From positions 52,037-116,036 of the forward strand of contig JAKPQA010000124.1 in NCBI GenBank assembly GCA_029547025.1: a stretch of DNA of 64,000 nucleotides, given 5' to 3'. Of this stretch, positions 6,524 through 17,048 are shown piece by piece. The position numbers and the translations under genes are program-made. The notes below the pieces were generated by a model. It worked only from the letters and a program-made list of their open reading frames with translations. It made no database searches and was not told where the DNA came from. Position 1 is the stretch's first letter, and every line of letters begins with the position of its first letter. This DNA is from Armatimonadota bacterium (GTDB lineage Bacteria > Armatimonadota > Zipacnadia > UBA1398 > JAKPQA01).

Positions 6524-9310
6524 TCACTGGGCCTCTCGGGCCGCCGCGGCCACCTCGTCGTCGGTGAGCGCGCGGGCGTAGAGGGCGAAGTCGTCCATGC
6601 AACCGACGAAGCATTCGCTGGCACCCGTGTACAGCGGGTTACCGCCGATGGCGAACTCGACCGATGAGGAGTAGATCTGCCACGGCACATCGCACGACTG
6701 CGCCCAGGCGCCGTTGATGTAGAGGCTCAGCTTGGTGCCACGCTTCACGGCAGCCACATGGGTCCACTCGCCCAGCGTCATCGGCGCGGCCGGCGTGCCG
6801 TAGAGCCCGCCAGCCTCGATGCGTGCCACGAGGCCGTCAACGGTCAGCGCCACGCGGAGCGGATCATCCATACCCCTCGACCAAGCCGAGCAGAGCTGCG
6901 CCAGCGGCCGCGGCTGCTCGTCGGGCCGAACCCAGACGGTGAATGAGTAGTCGGTCTCTGGGAAGTAGGGCAGTTGGTAGACGGCCATGCTCCAGTCGCC
7001 TGAGAAGCGGAGCGCGCCACTGGGTCTGCCGTGGCGATCGGCCGCCGGCTCGATGCCTTGGGTGCGCGCCAGCCTGCCGAAGCTGGGTGTGGCGTCGCCA
7101 TCGAGCGGCGAGGCGACCATGAGCTCGCCGGGGCCGAGCTTCTCGAGCTCGAGCCTCTCCGCTAGGGTGTTGGCCACCGCTGGATCCACCGTGAAGCTCC
7201 GTGCCCCGCCACTGTGAGCCATCTCGCCGGCGGGGTTCGTGGCGACCACGCGCCAGTAGTAGGTTCCCGGCTGCAGGCCGGCTTCGAGGACGAAGCGCCC
7301 GCGGGTGAGCTTGGCCTCGTCGACGACCGGGTCGGTGAAGGCGGCATCGCGGGAGACGGTGAGGCGGAAGGTGCGGTCGTGCGGCCCGGGCTGCGCGGTC
7401 CACTCGAACAGCGTCGGCCCGGTGGCGATGGTCTCTCCCGGACGCGGGCGCGAGAGGCAGAAGGGGGCCGGTAGCCCGTTGGTAGCGGGTAGCCATGTGC
7501 GGTAGTCGGTGCCGTTCGCGCCGGCCGAAGCGAAGTCGCATAGCACCACGGGTTCGCCGCCGGCTGCCGTACACCTGAACGCCACCATGGGCGGGAAGTG
7601 AGCCTCCACCCTGGCCGGCTCGAGGTCCAGCTTCGCGAGATCGAGCGTCGGTGTCTTCGGCACGTCGATCGCGTTGTACTTTTGATCATAGGCCAGCAGC
7701 AGCGGGCCCCGGTAGATGACCGCATGGCCCGAGCGGGCGAGCTCACCCGACCAGGTGCGGACGGTCATGTCGAGGTCGAGCTCGATGCGGTCGCCGTCGC
7801 GCCACGCGCGATCGAGGGTCAGGTAGGTGCCCGGTGACACGGTGTCGATGGCGCGGCCGTCGACGGTCGCCGAGGCGTGTGCCGTCCATGCCGGGATCCG
7901 CAAGCGCAGGGGGAAGCGGGCAGGCTCCTCGAGGCCGACCGTGATGTGTATGGTTCCCTCGGCGGGGTACTTCGTGTCCTGCGCCAGAGACAGCCGGCCG
8001 ATGCCGGGCAGCTCGGCCACCAGCGTTCCCGGGCCATAGTAGTTGAGCAGCGGCCCGGCGGCGTCGGCCATGAGGCCCCATTCAGAGATCATCCCGATGC
8101 CGCGGGGCGCGTTGGCGGAACAGCAGTTGAGTTCGGGCGTCCCGAATCGCGCCTGGAACACGATGTGGTGCGCCGAGGCCTGGCGGACCCCATCGAGCGG
8201 CGTGTCATAGGTCCACCAGCGGCCCGAGGGATGCTGCGAGCCGAGGATGCTGTTCCACGTCGACAGCTCGAGCTCATCGGCCACCTTCGGGTCGGCAGTC
8301 AGCTTCAGCATGTCGACCGTGATGGCGGCCCATGCCGTGGTGCAGCACGTCTCGATGGCACCGAGGCTGTAGGGATTCCCGACGGACTGCTCGTTGGTCG
8401 AATAGGCGCCGCTCGGATGGCGGTCGTGGTTCACGATACTCGTCCAGTGCTGCTCGAAGGCGCGGCGATAGGGCTCATCGCCGGTGATGCGGTAGAGCTC
8501 CACCAGCCCCTGGAGATCGTGCAGACTCTCCCACCGTGGCCTGGGCGTCCGGTGGAAGTCGATGCCATCGAGGCCGGTGCGGAAGTAGTCGCCGGCGCCA
8601 GGCTTCTGCCAGTCTTCCTCGATCTGACGCATCATCCGCAGATAGCGGTCATCGCCCGTGTGCCGATAGAGCCGGCCGAGCGATGTGATGACCGCCATGT
8701 TCATCTCGTAGGAGCCGGCGTCGTAGACGCGCCTGCCGGTGTCGAGAAAGGTGTTGCAGATGAGGTCGCCGGCGCGCATGGCGCAACCCAGAGCCTCGGC
8801 ATCGCCGGTGTCCTCATGCCACATCAGCAGTGCCAGCATGGCGTGGTAGTGGCCCCAGAGGTCCCACTGGCCCAAGAGGCGATCGGCCCTGCGGAATGGG
8901 CCGAGGTAGCCATCGTCGGCTTGGGTCGCGATGAGGTCCCGGAGGACCGAGGCGATGTAGGGCTTCAGGCGGCCGTCGGTGGTCATCCGGCACGCCTGGA
9001 TGGCCGAGATGAGGTACTTCCCCACGAACTCGCCGGCCCACGGCACCAGGTCGGGCACGGGCTCTCGGTCGCGCCGACGGAACATCTCGAGCATGCCCGG
9101 GTTGGCTTCAGGCGCTCGCAGCAGCCAGTTGTCGATGTTCGCCCGCACGCGCTCGCCCATGGGCCCGGCGAGATCGAGGCGAACGCCGTGGATCTGGTCG
9201 CAGCGCAGCGCGCCGGCCTCGCGGGGGCCGCCGGCAGCCGTGGCGGGACCGATCTGGCCGAGCACGGCGAAGGCGAGGGGGACCACGGGCGCGAGAGGTT
9301 TCGGTGGCAT
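6524..9310 (-). CDS. GH127-type beta-L-arabinofuranosidase with FN3-like and LamG domains
   Basis: The 928-residue exported protein begins with a signal peptide (MPPKPLAPVVPLAFAVLGQI...). The (alpha/alpha)6 barrel of the DUF1680/GH127 family spans about 35-560. Zinc-site residues of the family are present: Glu320 and Cys322 in IETCCTTAW and Cys396-Cys397 in LNCCSANAPRG; Glu307 in YSTNEQSV fits the acid/base. Two extensions follow: a fibronectin III-like module (about 620-715, FEWTAQPG...TYYWRVVATNPAGE) and a C-terminal LamG/concanavalin-like domain (about 745-925, DYSFTVWVRPDE...WTHVAAVKRG...LSLYINGAW). ATG 9310 has GGAGGT upstream. It probably removes beta-L-arabinofuranose from plant glycans; exact linkage is unknown. 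A second GH127 lies at 46452. Confidence 0.88.
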   Translation of the reverse strand: MPPKPLAPVVPLAFAVLGQIGPATAAGGPREAGALRCDQIHGVRLDLAGPMGERVRANIDNWLLRAPEANPGMLEMFRRRDREPVPDLVPWAGEFVGKYLISAIQACRMTTDGRLKPYIASVLRDLIATQADDGYLGPFRRADRLLGQWDLWGHYHAMLALLMWHEDTGDAEALGCAMRAGDLICNTFLDTGRRVYDAGSYEMNMAVITSLGRLYRHTGDDRYLRMMRQIEEDWQKPGAGDYFRTGLDGIDFHRTPRPRWESLHDLQGLVELYRITGDEPYRRAFEQHWTSIVNHDRHPSGAYSTNEQSVGNPYSLGAIETCCTTAWAAITVDMLKLTADPKVADELELSTWNSILGSQHPSGRWWTYDTPLDGVRQASAHHIVFQARFGTPELNCCSANAPRGIGMISEWGLMADAAGPLLNYYGPGTLVAELPGIGRLSLAQDTKYPAEGTIHITVGLEEPARFPLRLRIPAWTAHASATVDGRAIDTVSPGTYLTLDRAWRDGDRIELDLDMTVRTWSGELARSGHAVIYRGPLLLAYDQKYNAIDVPKTPTLDLAKLDLEPARVEAHFPPMVAFRCTAAGGEPVVLCDFASAGANGTDYRTWLPATNGLPAPFCLSRPRPGETIATGPTLFEWTAQPGPHDRTFRLTVSRDAAFTDPVVDEAKLTRGRFVLEAGLQPGTYYWRVVATNPAGEMAHSGGARSFTVDPAVANTLAERLELEKLGPGELMVASPLDGDATPSFGRLARTQGIEPAADRHGRPSGALRFSGDWSMAVYQLPYFPETDYSFTVWVRPDEQPRPLAQLCSAWSRGMDDPLRVALTVDGLVARIEAGGLYGTPAAPMTLGEWTHVAAVKRGTKLSLYINGAWAQSCDVPWQIYSSSVEFAIGGNPLYTGASECFVGCMDDFALYARALTDDEVAAAAREAQ

Positions 9311-9583
9311 GTGGGACCTCCAGGGTGAGCCTGCGGAGGTGGGGATTCGGTGAAGGGCCGAGGCCGGCCTCCCCGCCCTCGGCAGAGCCCTGCCTGGCGC
9401 CGCCCCGCGGCTCCCGAGCGTTGGCGTGATCGGGCCGTACACCGCACTGACCCGTCTTCTGGAGAGGCCGAACAGGGGTGCGGCCGAAGGGGGCATGATC
9501 CGGGCACATGGGTAACACGATGGAGGCTTCGTCTGAGGAGGCGCGGTCAACGCTCCTCCGGGGCTCCCGCCGCCCGGTCGCGC

Positions 9584-10951
9584 CTATGGACGGTCAAGCT
9601 CCGCACCTCTGCCGGCCTCGTACTCGTCGAGCTTCGGTGAGCCGAGGCGGTACCCGTCGGCGGCGGGCTCGTAACGGAATGGCTCGTCGGTGTAGGGATC
9701 GTCGGGCAGTGCGTCGGTGAGCTCGGGAGCCAGCCGGGCCAGTGCCGTCGGATAGTGCCCATACCGGGCCCTGAAGGCGGCGAGGTAGGCGGTGGTCTCT
9801 TCGATGGCCAGGCGGGCACGGGCGGCGAGGTCGGTCTCCCGGGCTTCATTGAGGGGGGCGAGAACGGCACGGGCGAACCAGTCGCCTCGGGCGGTCAGAT
9901 CGAGCTGGGTCCGCTCCCACAGGCGAGCCCAGGATCGGCTGCCGTAGGGCGGCCGGGCGGCATGAGCCAGGCGGGCCATGCGATCCTCGAGCCACTCGGT
10001 CGAGTCCGCAGGATCCCATGCGAGGAACCGGACCGGAGAGGGCGCCGTCCCGGCGGCACCGAGCCCGGCGACTCGCCAGGCATGGGCGTGACCAGGAAGT
10101 GCCTCGGGTCCTCGGCTGCACAGGTCGGCCGCCGTCACGACGCTGGTGCGGAACTCGAACTGGATCGCCCTGCCCAGCGGCCACTTGCGGGTGCGGAGTG
10201 CGCGAAGGGCGCGGGCGTGACGAAGGCAGTCGTCGGCTCCGAGCCTCGCTTCGCGGAGCACGTCTCGGGCGGGCGGGTGGACGATGGCGATGCATGCATT
10301 GCCCACGAGGAAGTCCTCGAGGGAGCCGTGGCGCGGGATGTTCACTGCCATGGCGTAGGCATCGCGCGCCGCGCTCAGCGCCTCGGCGCTGCGGCCCTGG
10401 CTGGAGAGATATCGGACGCGGGCTGCCTCGAGGCGTGCCAGAACGGGGAAAGCCCTCATGCCGGGCGGGGGCTCGGGCCCGGGGAGTGAGGGAGACACAT
10501 AAGGCCAGCCCGCCGCACGGCGCACCAGCGCGAAAGCGCCGGCGCCGGCTTCGAGCACCGGTCTGGCATCAGCGGCAGGGCGGCTGCCGACGCGCACCGC
10601 GTCGATCACGTTCGCCCACGGGCCCGTGGCCGCGTCGGGACGGCTCTCCCGGGTGGCGGCGTCCGTCGGCGGGGGCAAGGCCCTCAGCACGTGCTCCAGC
10701 TCCAGCGCGGCTTGCTGATAGAGGTGCCAGCCGTTGTCGGCGACGGGCGGCTTGGTGAGATCAGGCACCCTCCAGCGTGCTTCGTCGATCCACCCGCAGG
10801 GCGTGTGGACACCATAGACGGGAAAGAGCGCGGCACGGGCGCCAAGGATCACGAAGGCCAGAAACCCGGCGCACCGCCCCAAGCGGCCGCAGAGCCGGTG
10901 CCTCCGGCCAGGGCAGAAGCAGTACGAGGCCGACGGGCGGACGGAGCTCAT
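9584..10951 (-). CDS. Membrane-anchored protein of unknown function
   Basis: A 455-residue protein with a basic N-terminus and one hydrophobic segment at about 25-42 (CAGFLAFVILGARAALF), so probably anchored with the rest outside the cytoplasm. Helical regions rich in Ala/Leu/Arg follow. The C-terminal part (about 395-455) contains ETTAYLAAFRARYGHYPTAL...LPDDPYTDEPFRYEPA, a motif seen at the end of many planctomycete-type hypothetical proteins and reminiscent of pseudopilin tails. ATG 10951 has GGAGGTGG 5 bases upstream. It is divergent from the DUF4838-type gene. Function is unknown. Confidence 0.75.
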   Translation of the reverse strand: MSSVRPSASYCFCPGRRHRLCGRLGRCAGFLAFVILGARAALFPVYGVHTPCGWIDEARWRVPDLTKPPVADNGWHLYQQAALELEHVLRALPPPTDAATRESRPDAATGPWANVIDAVRVGSRPAADARPVLEAGAGAFALVRRAAGWPYVSPSLPGPEPPPGMRAFPVLARLEAARVRYLSSQGRSAEALSAARDAYAMAVNIPRHGSLEDFLVGNACIAIVHPPARDVLREARLGADDCLRHARALRALRTRKWPLGRAIQFEFRTSVVTAADLCSRGPEALPGHAHAWRVAGLGAAGTAPSPVRFLAWDPADSTEWLEDRMARLAHAARPPYGSRSWARLWERTQLDLTARGDWFARAVLAPLNEARETDLAARARLAIEETTAYLAAFRARYGHYPTALARLAPELTDALPDDPYTDEPFRYEPAADGYRLGSPKLDEYEAGRGAELDRP

Positions 10952-11290
10952 TCTGGCCACCTCCCATAAGCCATTGGTACCGGCTTCGGCGCGCGTTGGT
11001 GGGGGAAGGAGGGGCGCGGCGGCGGACCGGGCCGACGGCGAGGTGCGGCGCGCTGGCTGCGGCATGCATGGCTGTCCTGTCGCTGTTCACGGCTCGTGCT
11101 CCTTGCCTGCCCAGCGGCCTGCTTCGTATTGACTAGGACGGTCTCGCGACGCGAAGGGGTTGCAGTGGCCACGCGATGGCGCCAGCTCTGATGCGTGCGA
11201 CTGCTCCGTACGTTACAGCCACGGGCTGGCGGAGGCTGATACACTACGGAGGCACACCGTGCTTCACGAATGGCGGGGGGACTTGGAGCG
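10952..11290. other. Divergent intergenic region, no gene seen
   Basis: This 339-base stretch separates the membrane-anchored unknown (minus) from the DUF4838-type gene (plus). It should contain both promoters, but no clear -10/-35 pair or long repeat is visible. The downstream gene's ribosome site (GGAG) is at its right end. Confidence 0.4.
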
Positions 11291-13678
11291 ATGACGACCC
11301 GATGGATACTCACGGCTGCCGCGCTGGCAGCGGGCACCGCCACAGCCGAAGCGGGGTCGTTCACGCTGGTGCGCGACGGGAGGCCGGCCGCCACCATCGT
11401 GCTCTCGACCCAGCCGAGTCGCGCCGCCGAGTTCGCCGCCCGGGAGCTGCAAGCCCACGTCCGAATGATGACCGGGGTCGAGCTGCCGATCGTCTCCGAG
11501 GGCGCGACGGTCGAGGGAGCGCGGATCCTGGTGGGCGAAAGCGCGGCGACACGCAGGCTCGGCCTCCGTGGAGACAGCTTCGCGTCGCAGGAGTATCTGG
11601 TGGGCTACCGGGACCATGATCTGATACTCATCGGGCGCGACGCGCCGACGGCGCCGGTACCGGCGAAGTGGGTGGAGGCGCCGCTAGGTAAGTGTTTGGA
11701 GTTCGACGGCCAGGATGACGTGCTCGTCTTCCCGGAGCCGGGCTTCTCGGATGAGGCTGGGACGCTGGAGGCCCGGGTGTGGCTGCCGGCGGAGGCGCCG
11801 AAGGCGCACGGCACGATCCTCCGTCTGGATGGCGCAGACCCGTGGACGTATCACATCGTCCAGCGCGACGCGGGCACCAGCGTCATCTCCTACACGGTAT
11901 ACGATGGGACGAACGGCGCTGCGGTGGTCTCGAGGCCGCTGGAGGAGGGTTGGCACCACGTCGCCGCCACGCACAGCCGGGCAACGGGACTCATCGAGCT
12001 GTTCATCGACGGCGTGAGCCAGGGGACCGCTCCGTTCGGCATCACCAACTGCGCCACGGCGCCTCTGCATATCGGCGGCTATCAGAGCGCAACTGTCGGC
12101 AACGCCTTCGCGGGCCGTATCGACGAGCTGCGCCTCTCGACCACGCCCCGGACCGAGGGCGCGTTCGTGTCCGGGCCGCTCCCGCGCCACGAGGACACGG
12201 CGCTGCTACTGCACTTCGACGAGGGTCAGGGCCGGCCGAGGGACAGCAGCGGCCACGGGCGGACCATGGATGCGCTGCCCGACCCGTTCGAAGAGAAGGG
12301 CACGCTGAGCGCGACCTACGACTTTCTCGAACGCGACTGCGGCGTCCGGTGGTACGTGCCGGGCGAGCTGGGGACAGCCTATCCGTCAACGCGGACGCTT
12401 GCCGTTGAGCGCAGGGACCGGCGGCGGTCGCCGGCCATGATCCACCGGTGGATTACGCCCACGGCGTTGTTCGTGCCGACGCCGCAGGAGCCAGTGCCGG
12501 CGAACGAGGTCGCCCTGTGGAAGCTGCGGATGCGGATCGGTGGCCAGCCGTTCTGGGTCTGCCACTCGTTCGAGGGGTACTACGACCGGTTCCTGAAGGA
12601 CCACCCGGACTGGTTCGCCCAGGGCTATGAGGGCCGCCCGCCCCAGATGTGCTTCACGAACCCCGAGTTCATCGCCCAAGTGGTCCAGGATGCGCGAGAC
12701 TACTTCGACGGCAAGGGGGCCCAACCGGGCGCCGCGGCCATGGGTGATGTGTTCGGCCTGGTACCGATGGATAACATGAGCTGGTGCAAGTGCCCGCGCT
12801 GCCAGGCGGAGCTGAATGAGCGAGAGCGGGAAAACCCGCAGTTCTCCAACGGCAAGGCCAGCGACTACATCTGGAACTTCGTCAACAAGGTGGCCCGCGA
12901 GGTCGGGAAGACGCACCCGGACAAGTGGATCGGCGCGTTGGCCTACTCGGACTATGCGTACTACCCCACCCGCGTGGTGCTCGAGCCGAACGTCCTGGTT
13001 CAGATGTGCCTGCACACGCGCAACTGGTGGGTTCCGTCGATGGAGCGCAACGACATGCGCGTGTTCAGCCAGTGGGTGGAGCGCAGTGGAGGCCGGCGGC
13101 CGCTCTATCTCTGGCTCTACTACTGCTTCCCGGCTCTGAACGCCCAGTACGAGAACTACAACGGGTTCCCGAGCTACTTCGCCCACACCGCGGTGCGCCA
13201 GATGCGCATGTACCACGAGGCGGGCATTCGGGGCATCTTCATCGAGCACTCGAGCGAGTTCGCCCAAACGCACCTGATGGATGTGCCCGACCTCTACGTG
13301 ACCCTGCGACTGGCCGACGACCCGTCGCTGGACGGCAATCGGCTGATCGACGAGTTCTTCACGCGCTTCTACGGTGCGGCGGGTGAGCCGATGCGCGCGC
13401 TCTACGAGGCCATCGAGAGGGCCTACTCGAGCCCGGCGAGCTATCCGGAGGAAGTCCAGAAGACGCCCGCACACACACACCAGAATGAGAAGCTCGCATG
13501 GGGTTCGGTCGGCAACCCGGAGCGCATGCGCGCGTTCGCCGCGCTGATGGAGCGTGCCAAGGCGGCCGCGACGACTGACATCGAGAAGCGCCGGGTGGCG
13601 CTGTTCGAGCGCGGCATCTGGGAGTACATGCTGGCCGGAGCGAAGCAGTACCAGGAGAAGCTGGCGGGCGGCGACTAG
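11291..13678 (+). CDS. Exported DUF4838/alpha-glucuronidase-like protein with inserted LamG domain
   Basis: The 795-residue product has a signal peptide (TTRWILTAAALAAGTATAEA). The first 115 residues match the N-terminal domain that accompanies alpha-glucuronidases and DUF4838 proteins (AAEFAARELQAHVRMMTGVELPI... ARILVGES ...LILIGRD). The usual continuation, GTLSATYDFLERDCGVRWYVPGE, appears only at about 337-358, because a complete LamG domain (about 128-328: LEFDGQDDVLVF...WHHVAATHSRATGLIELFIDG) is inserted between them. The DUF4838 catalytic-like region follows (about 420-690), including CKCPRCQ and YYCFPALNAQYENYNG. ATG 11291 has GGAG upstream; an ATG seven codons earlier lacks one. It probably acts on acidic plant or algal polysaccharide; activity is unproven. 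Confidence 0.85.
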   Translation: MTTRWILTAAALAAGTATAEAGSFTLVRDGRPAATIVLSTQPSRAAEFAARELQAHVRMMTGVELPIVSEGATVEGARILVGESAATRRLGLRGDSFASQEYLVGYRDHDLILIGRDAPTAPVPAKWVEAPLGKCLEFDGQDDVLVFPEPGFSDEAGTLEARVWLPAEAPKAHGTILRLDGADPWTYHIVQRDAGTSVISYTVYDGTNGAAVVSRPLEEGWHHVAATHSRATGLIELFIDGVSQGTAPFGITNCATAPLHIGGYQSATVGNAFAGRIDELRLSTTPRTEGAFVSGPLPRHEDTALLLHFDEGQGRPRDSSGHGRTMDALPDPFEEKGTLSATYDFLERDCGVRWYVPGELGTAYPSTRTLAVERRDRRRSPAMIHRWITPTALFVPTPQEPVPANEVALWKLRMRIGGQPFWVCHSFEGYYDRFLKDHPDWFAQGYEGRPPQMCFTNPEFIAQVVQDARDYFDGKGAQPGAAAMGDVFGLVPMDNMSWCKCPRCQAELNERERENPQFSNGKASDYIWNFVNKVAREVGKTHPDKWIGALAYSDYAYYPTRVVLEPNVLVQMCLHTRNWWVPSMERNDMRVFSQWVERSGGRRPLYLWLYYCFPALNAQYENYNGFPSYFAHTAVRQMRMYHEAGIRGIFIEHSSEFAQTHLMDVPDLYVTLRLADDPSLDGNRLIDEFFTRFYGAAGEPMRALYEAIERAYSSPASYPEEVQKTPAHTHQNEKLAWGSVGNPERMRAFAALMERAKAAATTDIEKRRVALFERGIWEYMLAGAKQYQEKLAGGD

Positions 13679-13767
13679 GCGGGCGAGCGGGCGTCTGGAT
13701 GGAGAACGGGAACCGGTAGCGGTCTCCCATGCCCCGGCAGACTGAGGCCCCTTTCGCAGATACCGGG

Positions 13768-13785
13768 GCCCGGCTGAGGCCGGGC
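13768..13785 (+). terminator. Short GC hairpin, possible terminator or attenuator
   Basis: GCCCGGC-TGAG-GCCGGGC forms a perfect 7-bp stem with a 4-base loop between the DUF4838-type gene and the GH5-like gene. It has no U-tract, so termination is uncertain; it lies 26 bases before the next ATG and could affect that gene's translation. Confidence 0.3.
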
Positions 13786-13811
13786 GTCTGATCGGGAGGT
13801 CTAGCACAGGC

Positions 13812-16800
13812 ATGGTGGCGGTGAACCGCGTCGCAGGGCCGATGATCCTGACCTTGCTGATGGTGGCTGCGGCGCCCGCTGTTGGGCGGGCCGACGATCT
13901 GCCGTGGGCTATCGTGGACGAGCACGGCGTGCTGCGATGGGAGGACACCCGGAGCGAGGTGTGCCTGTGGGGTGTGAACTACTACGCCCCGTTCAGCATC
14001 AGCTATGCCAACCTGAACCGCACCGATACCGACCCCGGCCAAGCGGTCGACCAGGATCTGGCCCACTTCAGCCGCATGGGGCTCGACGCCATCCGCCTGC
14101 ATGTCTTCGACCGCGAGATCAGCACGGCCGATGGCAACCTGATTTTGAACGACCACCTGGCCGTTCTCGACTATCTGCTGCTGCGGGCCCGTGAGCGGCG
14201 CATCCGCGTGGTGCTGACACCCATCGCCTGGTGGTATGCCCCGGGGACGAACGGCTTCTCGGATCACTACACCAAGGACCAGCTGGTGCGCGACCCCGAG
14301 GCCCGCAGAGCGCAGGCGAGGTACCTCAGGCAGTTCATGCTGCATCGGAACCCCTACACGGACCTGGTCTACGGGCAAGACCCCACCATCGTGGCGATCG
14401 AGATCATCAACGAGCCCGAGTACGAGCCCGACACCACCGATGACGAGATCGTCCGCTATGCGAACGAGATGGCCCAGGCCATCCGGTCGACGGGTGCACA
14501 CCAGCCGATCTTCTACAGCGACTGGAACGGGCGGCACGAAGTCATCCGGCGGGCGAAGGTTGATGGCGCCACCTTTGGTTGGTATCCCACCGGGCTTCAG
14601 TCGGGGCGGAGCCTGACTCGGAACTACCTGCCCGTGCTGGGTACACATCCCACCCTCGCGGAGGCGCCCGAAGGCAAAGCTCGCATCGTGTACGAGTTCG
14701 ACGCCGCGGACGTGCCCGGGGGCTACGTGTACCCCGCCATGGCGCGAGCCTTCCGCTCGGGCGGCGTCCAGATCGCCACGCAGTTCCAGTATGATCCGCT
14801 GGGCACGGCGGCCTACAACAGCGACTGGGACACGCACTACCTGAACCTCATCTACACGCCCCGCAAGGCGATGGGTTTCGTCATCGCCGGCGAGGTGTTC
14901 CGCCGCACCGCGCTGTTCGCGCCGGCCCAGCGCCAGGGGCTCGACGCCAAGGCCCCCGATGGCGCCGCCGGGCCGTTTGAGGATGTCACCATCGATGCTC
15001 CGACCGACACCGTGGTGCTGAACACGCCGGAGGTGTTCATGTACTCGGGCACGACCGACGCGGAGCCGAGAAACCCGGGGCGGCTGGAGCGGGTGGCGGG
15101 CTACGGATCGTCGCCGATGGTCGAGTACGACGGTGCGGGCGACTACTTCCTCGACCGGGTATCGCCCGGGGTCTGGCGGCTCGAGGTGTTCCCGGATGCT
15201 GTCTGGGTGGACGATCCCTTCGCCGGCCGCAGCACCGCGGGCGACGTCTCTCAGCTCGACCGGGCGAGCCGGGTCTTCTGGCGCCCGCGCAGCATGAGGG
15301 TTCGGCTGCCGGATCTGGGGAAGGTGTTCACAGTCACGCGCATCGCGGGGGGGCGGCCACTGGGCAGTGAGGACGTCGAAGCCAGTGAGGCGGAGCCGGC
15401 GACGGAGCGCATTCCCCTCGTGAACGGGCGGTTCGCATGTCTGCCAGGGGTGTACGTCCTCCGCGACGACAGCGCTTCCGAGCCGTCCCCGCCGATCAGC
15501 ACGACGTTCGTCGCGCCTCCGCCCGATCAGGGCGGGCCGACTGTGTGGCATCAGCCTCGTCGGGCCATCGCGGCCGGCGAGCCCCTGACGATACGCGCCA
15601 CTGTGGCCAGCGAGGGCGATCCGGCGGTGCATGTTCACTACCGGCTACCCGGCACCGATCGGTTTGAGGCCCGGCCGATGGATCCGGTCCAGCCCTATGT
15701 GTACGAGGTCATGCTCGCGCCCGAGCTGCTCGGCAAGGGGGACCTCGACTACTGGATCTCGGTCCGCGAGGGGGGCGAGGTGCTCAACTGGCCCGGGGCC
15801 TGGATCGGTGCCGGAGATGCGGCGGGACCCGCCGTACCTGAGCCCGTGTTGCTCTGGAACGCGGGCGAGCAGGCGCCAGGGACCGGGCCGGATCTGGTCG
15901 AAGCGGAGGGGCGGATCTGCTCGAGCCGGGTGGTGCGCCGGTCGGACGGGCAGGGACGGGCGCTCCAGATTGACGTTCCGGCTTACGGCGACAAGGGCGT
16001 GGTTGTCCTGCGCCACCCCGTGGCAGCCGTCAACCCGGAGACGGGTGACGACGCGGTCGAGATCGTGGCGCGAAGCGAGCGGAACGCGCAGTTCCTCGAG
16101 CTGGCTCTCGTTGAGGCCGACGGGACGCCGTGGGGCACCAATGTGGCTCTGACGAGTGAGTGGCGAACCATCACGGTCCCGCTGTCGCGGCTGTGGCGAC
16201 TCCGTGGTTTCCCCGCGCGCACGGTGCACGACCGGGTGCAGATCGGGAACATCCGGCAGGTAGAGGTGCTATCCGGCGCGTGGCTCCACCCGGAGACCAA
16301 GGGCGAGCCGCACAGCTTCCAGGTCGACACGATCCGCCTGGTGAGCTGCCCGCGGACTTATCGCGTGGCGGTGGGGCCTGACGGACCGCTCGTGCTGTTC
16401 CGCGCCAGCGGCGAGGGGCGGCAGCCCAAGGTCGAGTTCCAGCAGATGGACGGCCGCCCCGGCGGTATGCGCCTGACCGCGGGCATGTCGGCCGACTCCG
16501 TGGCCGTGCGCCTGATTGCGGACCACGGGTTCGGCGCATCGGGCTATGGGGCGATGGCCAATGCCGTCGAACTCGAGGGCTACCGTCTCGGCGACTACGG
16601 CGTGCTCCGCGTGCGGTGCCGCGGGGCGGCGACGACGAACCGGCTCGAGGTGGCTCTGGTCGAGTCCGACGGGCGGGGCTGGGGCGTGAATGTCCCCGTG
16701 ACCGAGGACTGGCAGGACGTGCGGATCCCCCTGGGTGACCTCAAGCTCCTGTGGGGGTATGAGCCCAGGGGGCCGGGCGACCGGGTGCGGCTCGAGAGCC

Positions 16801-17048
16801 TGGAGCGTGTGCAGTGCTGCTTCGGCGCATGGCTGTTCCCGGACACGCCTGATGGATCACACTGGGTGGAGGTGGAGGAGATCGCGCTGGAGCCGGGACC
16901 ACCGCCGTCCACGCCGGATGCGACAGCGGCCCCAGCCGAGGACGAGGCCGAGGGGTCCAATGCGGCGCCCGACGAGCCCGAAGCGCCCGACGAGCCCGGC
17001 GTGGGGCCGGCCGCGTCGATGAGGGAGACCAACGTATGTACCAGCTGA
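13812..17048 (+). CDS. Exported GH5-like glycosidase with accessory beta domains
   Basis: The 1078-residue product starts with a signal peptide (about 1-27). A (beta/alpha)8 barrel typical of clan GH-A spans about 35-370: [27 protein letters not shown], then EIINEPE with the presumed acid/base Glu201, and [10 protein letters not shown] with a candidate nucleophile Glu295. Later segments look like beta-sandwich modules; about 700-830 and 860-1020 resemble two related carbohydrate-binding domains (each with an ...[11 protein letters not shown] / [11 protein letters not shown]... strand). The last 50 residues are acidic, Pro-rich and probably disordered, and their codons overlap nrdJ. ATG 13812 follows GGGAGG at somewhat long spacing; ATG 13842 is an alternative. 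Substrate is unknown, probably a beta-linked polysaccharide. Confidence 0.85.
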   Translation: MVAVNRVAGPMILTLLMVAAAPAVGRADDLPWAIVDEHGVLRWEDTRSEVCLWGVNYYAPFSISYANLNRTDTDPGQAVDQDLAHFSRMGLDAIRLHVFDREISTADGNLILNDHLAVLDYLLLRARERRIRVVLTPIAWWYAPGTNGFSDHYTKDQLVRDPEARRAQARYLRQFMLHRNPYTDLVYGQDPTIVAIEIINEPEYEPDTTDDEIVRYANEMAQAIRSTGAHQPIFYSDWNGRHEVIRRAKVDGATFGWYPTGLQSGRSLTRNYLPVLGTHPTLAEAPEGKARIVYEFDAADVPGGYVYPAMARAFRSGGVQIATQFQYDPLGTAAYNSDWDTHYLNLIYTPRKAMGFVIAGEVFRRTALFAPAQRQGLDAKAPDGAAGPFEDVTIDAPTDTVVLNTPEVFMYSGTTDAEPRNPGRLERVAGYGSSPMVEYDGAGDYFLDRVSPGVWRLEVFPDAVWVDDPFAGRSTAGDVSQLDRASRVFWRPRSMRVRLPDLGKVFTVTRIAGGRPLGSEDVEASEAEPATERIPLVNGRFACLPGVYVLRDDSASEPSPPISTTFVAPPPDQGGPTVWHQPRRAIAAGEPLTIRATVASEGDPAVHVHYRLPGTDRFEARPMDPVQPYVYEVMLAPELLGKGDLDYWISVREGGEVLNWPGAWIGAGDAAGPAVPEPVLLWNAGEQAPGTGPDLVEAEGRICSSRVVRRSDGQGRALQIDVPAYGDKGVVVLRHPVAAVNPETGDDAVEIVARSERNAQFLELALVEADGTPWGTNVALTSEWRTITVPLSRLWRLRGFPARTVHDRVQIGNIRQVEVLSGAWLHPETKGEPHSFQVDTIRLVSCPRTYRVAVGPDGPLVLFRASGEGRQPKVEFQQMDGRPGGMRLTAGMSADSVAVRLIADHGFGASGYGAMANAVELEGYRLGDYGVLRVRCRGAATTNRLEVALVESDGRGWGVNVPVTEDWQDVRIPLGDLKLLWGYEPRGPGDRVRLESLERVQCCFGAWLFPDTPDGSHWVEVEEIALEPGPPPSTPDATAAPAEDEAEGSNAAPDEPEAPDEPGVGPAASMRETNVCTS

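Noticed and set aside
7877..9328. 483-codon plus-strand frame
   Set aside because: Antisense to the GH127 catalytic domain, whose zinc-site motifs are intact.
12386..13948. 520-codon frame on the minus strand
   Set aside because: It lies antisense to the DUF4838-type gene, has Arg/His-rich low-similarity sequence and no ribosome site; it is a by-product of high GC content.
13359..15638. 759-codon minus-strand frame
   Set aside because: It spans two well-supported plus-strand genes and the gap between them, with no recognisable domain.
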